Shown here piece after piece: positions 1 to 6,700 of a DNA stretch of 9,892 nucleotides. Source of the DNA: an uncultured Coriobacteriaceae bacterium (GTDB taxonomy: Bacteria; Actinomycetota; Coriobacteriia; Coriobacteriales; Atopobiaceae). Under the pieces are notes generated by a model that saw only the letters and a list, made by a program, of their open reading frames with translations, was not told the DNA's origin and made no database searches. Made by a program: the position numbers and the translations under genes. The stretch covers positions 1-9,892 of the forward strand of contig UQWE01000043.1 of NCBI GenBank assembly GCA_900544655.1, written 5' to 3'. Positions within the stretch are counted from its first letter, which is position 1. Every line of letters starts with the position of its first letter.

Positions 1-54
1 CTCGAGGAGAGGGCTGTTGTCGCCGACGCGCGGCCCCAACGGATCCCGCCGCTA
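1..54 (+). pseudogene. Possible out-of-frame MerR linker remnant
   Basis: Read from base 1, this stretch encodes LEERAVVADARPQRI, which resembles the long linker helix between the MerR DNA-binding domain and a TipAS domain. It is not in the frame of the TipAS protein that follows, and frame 1 ends at TGA 139-141. Removing one C from the CCC at 45-47 joins it into RPQRIRRYVSADIDHIEKG and then the TipAS domain. This could be a real frameshift, a sequencing or assembly error, or chance. The edge of the window prevents a firm call. Confidence 0.3.
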
Positions 55-80
55 CGTATCGGCGGACATCGACCATATCG

Positions 81-97
81 AGAAGGGAACCCACATG
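81..97 (+). promoter_or_regulatory. Ribosome binding site and ATG of the TipAS domain
   Basis: AGAAGGGA sits six bases before the ATG at 95. It is the best translation start in the region and argues for independent translation of the ligand-binding domain, as is known for tipA, where TipAS is made from an internal start in the same frame as TipAL. Confidence 0.55.
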
Positions 98-514
98 GAC
101 GACAAGGAAAAATTCGAGGGCATGAAACGAGAGCTCGTTGAAGACAATGAGCGCACGTACGGGCAGGAGGTACGAGAACGCTGGGGTGACGCGGCGGCGG
201 GCGGCGCCAACCGCAAGATGCTCAACCTGAGCAAGGACCAATTCGCGCGCTTCCAAGAACTGGGACGCAGAATCAATGAAGAACTCGAAGATGCCGTGAG
301 GGCGGGCGCCGATCCAACAGGACCAGCAGGTGCGCGCCTGTGCGCCCTTCACAAGGAATGGCTCGACTACACCTGGAGCTTCTACTCGCCGGAGGCACAT
401 AAGGGGTTGGCCGAGATGTATGTGGCGGACGAACGATTCACCTCATATTATGACGAAGTCGTCAAGGGCTGCACCGCTTGGCTGCGCGATGCGGTCATCG
501 CCCACGCGCGATAG
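95..514 (+). CDS. TipAS-type ligand-binding domain protein (C-terminal part of a MerR/TipAL-like regulator)
   Basis: This 139-residue protein starts at an ATG preceded by AGAAGGGA (81-88) at six-base spacing and ends at TAG. Its sequence fits the TipAS antibiotic-recognition domain: an N-terminal DDKEKFEGMK segment, a T-Y-G-x-E-V-R-x-R-W-G-D motif, and a C-terminal S-P-E-A-H-K-G-L-A-E-M-Y-V-A-D-x-R-F block followed by Y-Y-D-E and a final helix. In the family this all-helical domain binds thiopeptide-like or other amphipathic drugs. In TipAL it is fused behind a MerR DNA-binding domain and is also made alone from an internal start; the length here is close to the 144 residues of TipAS. The frame stays open to the left edge, and IDHIEKGTH just before the ATG looks like the end of a MerR linker, so this is probably the tail of a larger gene. 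From memory, many TipAS domains carry the ligand-reactive Cys just before S-x-E-x-H; here that place is a Tyr. The ligand is unknown. Confidence 0.82.
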   Translation: MDDKEKFEGMKRELVEDNERTYGQEVRERWGDAAAGGANRKMLNLSKDQFARFQELGRRINEELEDAVRAGADPTGPAGARLCALHKEWLDYTWSFYSPEAHKGLAEMYVADERFTSYYDEVVKGCTAWLRDAVIAHAR

Positions 515-586
515 CGGTTCCATGGGCTCTCTCCGATCTTCTCATTGCCCACGCCGCGGTTGCGCTTAATCAATGTATACGCTTCT

Positions 587-594
587 CCCCCCCC
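587..594. repeat. C8 homopolymer in convergent intergenic region
   Basis: Eight uninterrupted C lie 73 bases downstream of the TipAS stop. The rest of 515-655 holds no convincing gene or promoter. An equal C8 run lies at the other end of the giant gene (9545-9552). No coding frame depends on this one, so any role is unclear. Confidence 0.6.
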
Positions 595-655
595 GGTGCC
601 ACCGTGTCATGACGAGTCAGGCGCGTACCGCCATTCAGCCGTCCAAGCGGCATTG

Positions 656-687
656 AAAAGGCGCCCTTGGAAATCCCCAAGGGCGCC
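656..687 (-). terminator. Intrinsic terminator of the giant adhesin gene
   Basis: A perfect 11-bp stem, GGCGCCCTTGG (660-670) with CCAAGGGCGCC (677-687), encloses a six-base loop. Read on the - strand the stem is followed by TTTTC, giving a rho-independent terminator 54 bases past the TAG of the adhesin. The + strand side has no T-run, so it serves mainly the - strand gene and marks the end of its transcript. Confidence 0.87.
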
Positions 688-740
688 TCGCCGTCATATA
701 GATGCGCGTTCTCGCGCAAGATGGACCAGCTGCCTCTGAG

Positions 741-3700
741 CTACCGCTTGCGACGCGCCAGCCAGATTCCCAGGCCCGCAACAGCGACTCCCGCGATTGC
801 GACGCCGACCGTCAGCACGAGGGAGGTATCGCCCATCGAGGGCGGCTTCCCGCCGCCAACCGGATCGCCAGGTACGTGGGGCGAACCCGGACCGCCAGGT
901 ACGTGGGGCGAACCCGGATCGCCAGGTACGTGGGGCGAACCCGGATCGCCGGGTTCCTCGGGCCTGTCATAGACGTTCTGGAACACGGGCGGCTCGCTCC
1001 ACGAGGCAGTGGCGCTCAGGGCACCGCCGCCGTCGTCGGAGAGCGCCACGGTCACCGTGAACGCCCTGCCGTCATACACGACGTCGTCCTTGACAAAACC
1101 GCCCGTCGCACGCTGCTGCTCCGTGGCATCGGACCAGCGCACGCCATCCGCGTTCACGGCATCCGCGGGAACGACCTCGCGCACGGCGTATGCAAGCTCG
1201 CGCGCACGCGAGATGACCCCGTCCTGATCGACCCAAGCGGCATCCGCCAGGTCCTCAGCCGTATAACGCAGGGGCGTGAATGCGACGTTGCCGCGCTCGT
1301 CGTTCGAGACCGTCTGCAGGACCGTACCGTCCGCATCCACCAGCTCGAAGGAGAATTCACCATCCTCTAGCATGCGACCGGTCAGCATCTTGAATGCCAT
1401 AAGCGGCTCGGTGACGCCCACGGGATCGTAGGCGTTCGCGAACACAACCGCATCGACCTTGTTCCCGCTCTCGTCGAGAACCTCGTGCGTGGCGGAAAGC
1501 GTGCCGTCGCCGTTGTCGACGACCGTCGTGCGCACCGTATACACAGCCTTATCGAACTCGATGCCGCCAACGTTCTCATCGACGACCTCGGCAAGGCGGT
1601 ACGTGTGGACGCCCGGCTCCGTATAGGTGAGCGCCGGGAAAGCGATCCTGCCGTCCGCGCCGTTCGTCGCGGTCAGGACCTGCAAGTCCGCGCCCGCTCC
1701 GTCATCGACGAGCTCGGTGAGCATGAAGGTGAAGGCGTCCTGCGCAAGCGGCTTGCCCGTGAGGTCCTTGGAAATCGCAATCTGGTCAGTCACGCTCGAG
1801 GAGAGCTCGTCCACCGTGTAAGCATTGGTGAAGGTGAAGCTCGCGCCCTCGGCGGGATCACGCGTCACGGTGAGGGCGCCCGAGCCGTCGTCCGTCACGG
1901 TGAAGGTCACCGTGCGCGATGCGTTCTGATCGTTAGTCACGCCCGGCACCTCGCCGGACTCCGTGATGGTGTAGGTGAAGGACACCGTGCGCGGCTTCCC
2001 GCTGCGCGCAGCCGCCTCGCCATCGGCAAGCGCCTCCAAGCCGGTGTCCTCGGGATGCTCCGTAGCCCATTTGCGGTTGAAGTCGTCGAGCGTGAACTCG
2101 ATCTTGCCGAAGTCGACCGAGCCGTCCTTGGCATTGGTGACCTCGGTGCGCTCGGGCATCGGCGCACCGTCCTCACCTGTCACGGTGAAGGTGAACTTGC
2201 CGGTGATGTCCGCAGGCGCCAGGCCCTCGGCGTACGTCAGCACCTTGCGGCCCGCAAGCGCGATTGACACAGGCTCGCCACCGTTCGTGACGTAGGTGTT
2301 CTCAAATGAGTGGCCGTCCAGCCCCTGCACCGTCGCCGCGAGCACGCCGTCACCCTTGTCCTCGACGCTCACCTCAAAGCTCAGGCTCGGAACGGTCGCG
2401 GAGACGCCGTCGGGCAGACCGTCAACGATCTCGACGGCGGTGTAGCGCACATGCCAGGTGCCCCGGGCGTCGCGCGTGGCGTACCCCCTATCGACGGCCT
2501 CTGCCAACGTATCGAGCGTGAACTCGATCTTGCCGAAGTCCACGGTTCCGTCGGTAGCGTTTTCAGCACGCGCGATGACCTCGCTGCTGTCAGCCGCGCC
2601 GTCGCCCGTCCTCAGCTCAAAGGAGAACTCCCCCGCCTCGAGTGGGCGTCCGTGGAGCACCTTGCTTGTCGCGATCGAGACGTCGCCCTGAGCCGCGTAG
2701 CTGTTCACGAAGGGCAGCACCACGGGCTCGACCTCCTCGGGCTTCTGGCCGCTCGTATACACGTAGGTCTTCTCGCCCTCTGCGCCACCCGTCACGGTCG
2801 TGGTGACCGTCAGCGTGCCCGCACCGTCATCCACGACGGCGATCGAGACGTCATAGACCGTCTGGTCGTTGACGTATCCGGCTTCGCCGCCCCTGCTCTC
2901 ACGCACCTCGTAGGCAAAGACCTTCCCCGCGTCAGCCTGGGTGAACACGAGCCCATCGGGAAGTCCGGCGAGAATATCGATGGTGTCGACTGCCCCATCC
3001 TTCGCGGTGTGGGACGTAAAGACGCGCTCCGTCTGCCCCTCGGCAAAACCGAGCTTGCTCGCAGCGGCGGCAATCGCCTCGGCGTCGTCGCCTGTCGCCT
3101 TCACGGTGAAGGCGAACTGACCGTCTGCCATATCGCGGCCGTTGAGGACCTTGGTGATCTTGAGGCCGCCAAGCGCGGAGTAGTCGACCGTGGACTCGTA
3201 GCGATTCGTGAACACGGGGACGCCCTCAACCGGCTTGCCGTCCTTGAACGCCGACACCTCAGGAACGAGTTCGCCGTTTGCGGCCTCAGAGACGTTCACC
3301 GTCACATCGTAGACCGCATCGTCGAACGTCACGCCGTTCGCCTGCGGAGCCTCATGCACCTCGCGCAATGTGTACTGATGCACGCCCGGCTCATCGAACG
3401 TCAAGCCCGAGAACCTCACGTTGCCCTCGGCGTCATTGCTCGAGACGAGCGGCTGGCCGCCGTCGACCGGTGCGAGCACAAAGGAGAACTCACCCTCGGT
3501 GAGCGGATTCGGACGTCCCTCTAGCACCTTCTTGGCCATGAGGGCCGTATCCGTCCGGCGCACCTTGTTGGTGAAGTACGCGCCATCCTCCTGCGGCCCA
3601 TCCTGCAAGATGGGTCCGATCACAAAGACGTCGCCCACGCCGATGTCGAAGGCAGACACCGTGAAGCGGACCTCGCGATTGCTGTACACGACGCCGTCCT

Positions 3701-6700
3701 TGACGAAGCCGCCGGCCGCCTTCTGCTCGTCCGTCGCGTTCTCATAGCGCACGCCTGCCGCGTTGACCGCGTCGGCGGGGACTTTCTCACGAAGGCGGTA
3801 GTCGTACCTTCCGCTCTGCTCGTACAGGACGTCCGGGCTCGTCGAAATCCCAAACAGCTTGAAGCCGTTCTCGTCCTGAGGCGACTCGGCATTCACCGGC
3901 GCGACAACGAGCGGCACGGAGACGAAGCCCTCATCGCCCGGCTTGTAGTCATGTCCGCCAGAGCTGAAGGACATCTGCTCGCAGGTGAACTCAAAGGAGT
4001 CCGCAGCGGACCAATCGCGGCCGACAAGACGCTTGGTGAAGCGGTCGAACTGGAGGGCGCCGGGCCTTGCCTTATATCTGTTCACAAAGGGGACCCGCGG
4101 TTTTTCGACCTGGCCCTCTGCGGGGTTGTCGCTATCCCACGTGCCGATCAGTTCGGGCTCTGCCAGCTGATCGCCCGTGCGCGCGTCGTGCGTGCGCTTG
4201 ACCGTGGTCACGGTCTTCATGGTTCCGTCGCCCTTGTCCGCGGGCGCGATGGAGACCAGGAACTGCGAGCGGTCATAGGTCACGCCATCGGCCTGAACGC
4301 CGGGCGCCTCGCCGTCCTCATCCCATGCGGGATCGACATTCTCCACAACCCGATACGAATACGTCTTCCCTGCATCCGCCTGCGTGAACTTCAGGCCCTT
4401 GAGCTTCTCCATCAGGTGCGCCTCGCCCTCCGGAGCCTCCCCGGCGGCGAAGATGCACTCGAGCTGCTCCTCATCGGCGGGAAGGCCGCGGTCGAGCATC
4501 TTCTGCGCCGAGGCTGGGTCGACCGGTTCCAAGGTGAAGCCGAATTGCTTGTCCTCCAGGTCCTTGCCATACATGGTCTTGGCGACCTCGATGCCGGCGA
4601 AGGTCGTGCTCGCGCTGTAACGGTTCACGAAATCGAGCGTGATCACGCCGCTGGAATCAGTGTGCGTGCCCAGGTCGAGAGGAATGTTGACGATGGCACC
4701 CGAGCGATCGTACGTACGATAGAGCCTTGGAACGACCTTGAGCGTGCCATCGAGGTTGTCGGTCACGCGGTATTCAAGACGGTAAATCGAATTGTCCCAA
4801 CCGCCAACGAGGCCGGGCATCTGCTCACCACCCCACAGGGGCGTGACCTCCTTGATGTAGTACGTATACGTGAGGCCCGCATGCGACTGGTCAAACTTAA
4901 GCTGGAGCTTGCCGTCCATAACGGCCTTCTCGCCGCTCATCGCCGCAGGAGCGCTGAAGCTCTTGTCCGTCTCAGCCAGCAGCTTGCGAGACTCCTCATC
5001 GGCGCCCTCGATCGTGAACGAGAACTCCTTGTCCTTCATATCGCGGCCCTCAAGCGTCTTGGTGAGTCTGATGCCCGCCGTTGAGGCAGCGGCACGATAC
5101 GTGTTATGGAACTCAACGCGGTCGGCACCGCCGGGCGTAGGCTCAACCGGAGTCAGATCGTTGTCAGAACCCGTCCAAACGCCCTGCTCGTTCAGCCCCG
5201 TAACCTGGTAGTAGGTAATCGTGGCAACGAGCGCCTCCGTGCCACCAGTGCGCTTGATCGGGGAATCCTGGAGCGTGAGGTTCACCCGCGCGACGAAGCG
5301 CGTCGAGTCATATGTCATGCCCTGCTTGGCAAAGCCGCCGGCAAGTTTCTGATCGGCCGTCGCGGCATCCCATCTCACCCCATCGGCGTTGACGGCATCA
5401 TCGGGGATGACCTCGAACAGCTCATAGTCGAAGCGACCGGTCCGCTTATCAGCACCGTTTAAATGCTCAAACCTGAACGTAGGTTGTCCAAAGGAGAGCA
5501 TCGAGCCCTTGTTGTGCACCTCGATGTATCGAGATGCACCATCACCCGCAGTGCTCTCGGGCATGGGAGCGTCAGCCGCATGGGCACCGGCGGGCCGCAT
5601 GCGGAACGTGAACTCGCCCGCACCCGAGCCGTCGACGGTGAAATCACGCCCATTGAGGACCTTCGTCGCCAACGGGCCGATCTGAACCTCATTCAGGGCG
5701 AAAACGTTCTTAAAGAGCGCGGTGTGAACGCCGTTCTGAGGCTCAACGGGTACCCCGGCATCGTTATCGCCTTGTGGAACGCCGGCATCGTCAGCGAGCT
5801 TGCGCAGCCGAACGTCTGCGACGAGTTTGCCCGCCTTATCATCAGAGACGGTCACCACCACGCGATACGCGGCGTCGGAATACGACACGCCAGGGATGCG
5901 GTCGGCGGCATCCGGCGTCTTCTCGGCAAGCGCATACAGGTAGGTGCCCGGATGCTCGTAATGGATGGTGCCGAAGCTCTGGGCGTACCCCGCCTGCGCA
6001 TCCTCGCGATCGATCACGATGGTCGACTGGAGGCGGTTATTCTCATTGAGAGTCGCGCCATCAGGCATCGGCGTGCCCGGGTCGGTGTCCAGCACGAAGG
6101 TGAACGCCGGATTCACGTTGAACTTGAGATCCCACGCGGACGTGCCCTGGGCGTTAACGAACTCCTTCTTAATCTGCCACGTTGCCGGGTCGAGCACGGC
6201 GGGCGCAGGCGTGTACGTGTTCTCGAACAGCACGCGGGATGTATCGCCCAGCTTGATCGCACCCGTGGCGGTTGTGGGTTTGCCCGCTTCATCGAGCGGC
6301 AGCGTCTGGGTAAAGCCCTCGGGCATCTGCTCCACGGGCTCGCTCACCGTATAGGTCGCCCCATCCGGCAAGCCGTACACGCGCATGACCTCACCGTGCT
6401 TGAGCGTATGGGTGCCGCCGCTCGCAATCTTGAAGTCGTCGCCGTGCTGCACGTCGTCGGCGCCGAACACGCGTGCGTCAAATTCCCCGGCGAGCGGCTT
6501 GCCATCCTTGTCCTTGAACTCGAAGACAAACGTGAAGTTCTTGTCCTTCCAATCGACGGGGCCGGTGAGCCCCTCGGGGATCACAACCTGCTTTTCCACC
6601 TCAAGCGAGGCGACGCGATGGTTCGTCACGTGGATCACAGTCGAGCCGGTGAAGAGATTGGTGATGTCCTTGGTCCCCAAGTCATCCCAGGTGCCGATAC

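Noticed and set aside
587..594. C8 run as a second phase-variation switch
   Set aside because: It lies past the 3' ends of both neighbouring genes, so no frame or promoter depends on it that I can see.
545..739. Small + strand frame of 64 codons in the convergent region
   Set aside because: It runs through the C8 tract and the terminator stem, has no ribosome binding site and shows no protein-like composition.
860..949. Possible CRISPR-like array
   Set aside because: The 27-base units are direct tandem copies without spacers and are translated in frame as the Pro/Gly linker.
2310..5084. Two long + strand open frames (2310-3524 and 3951-5084)
   Set aside because: Both are antisense shadows caused by codon bias of the repeated modules; compositions resemble each other because the modules do.
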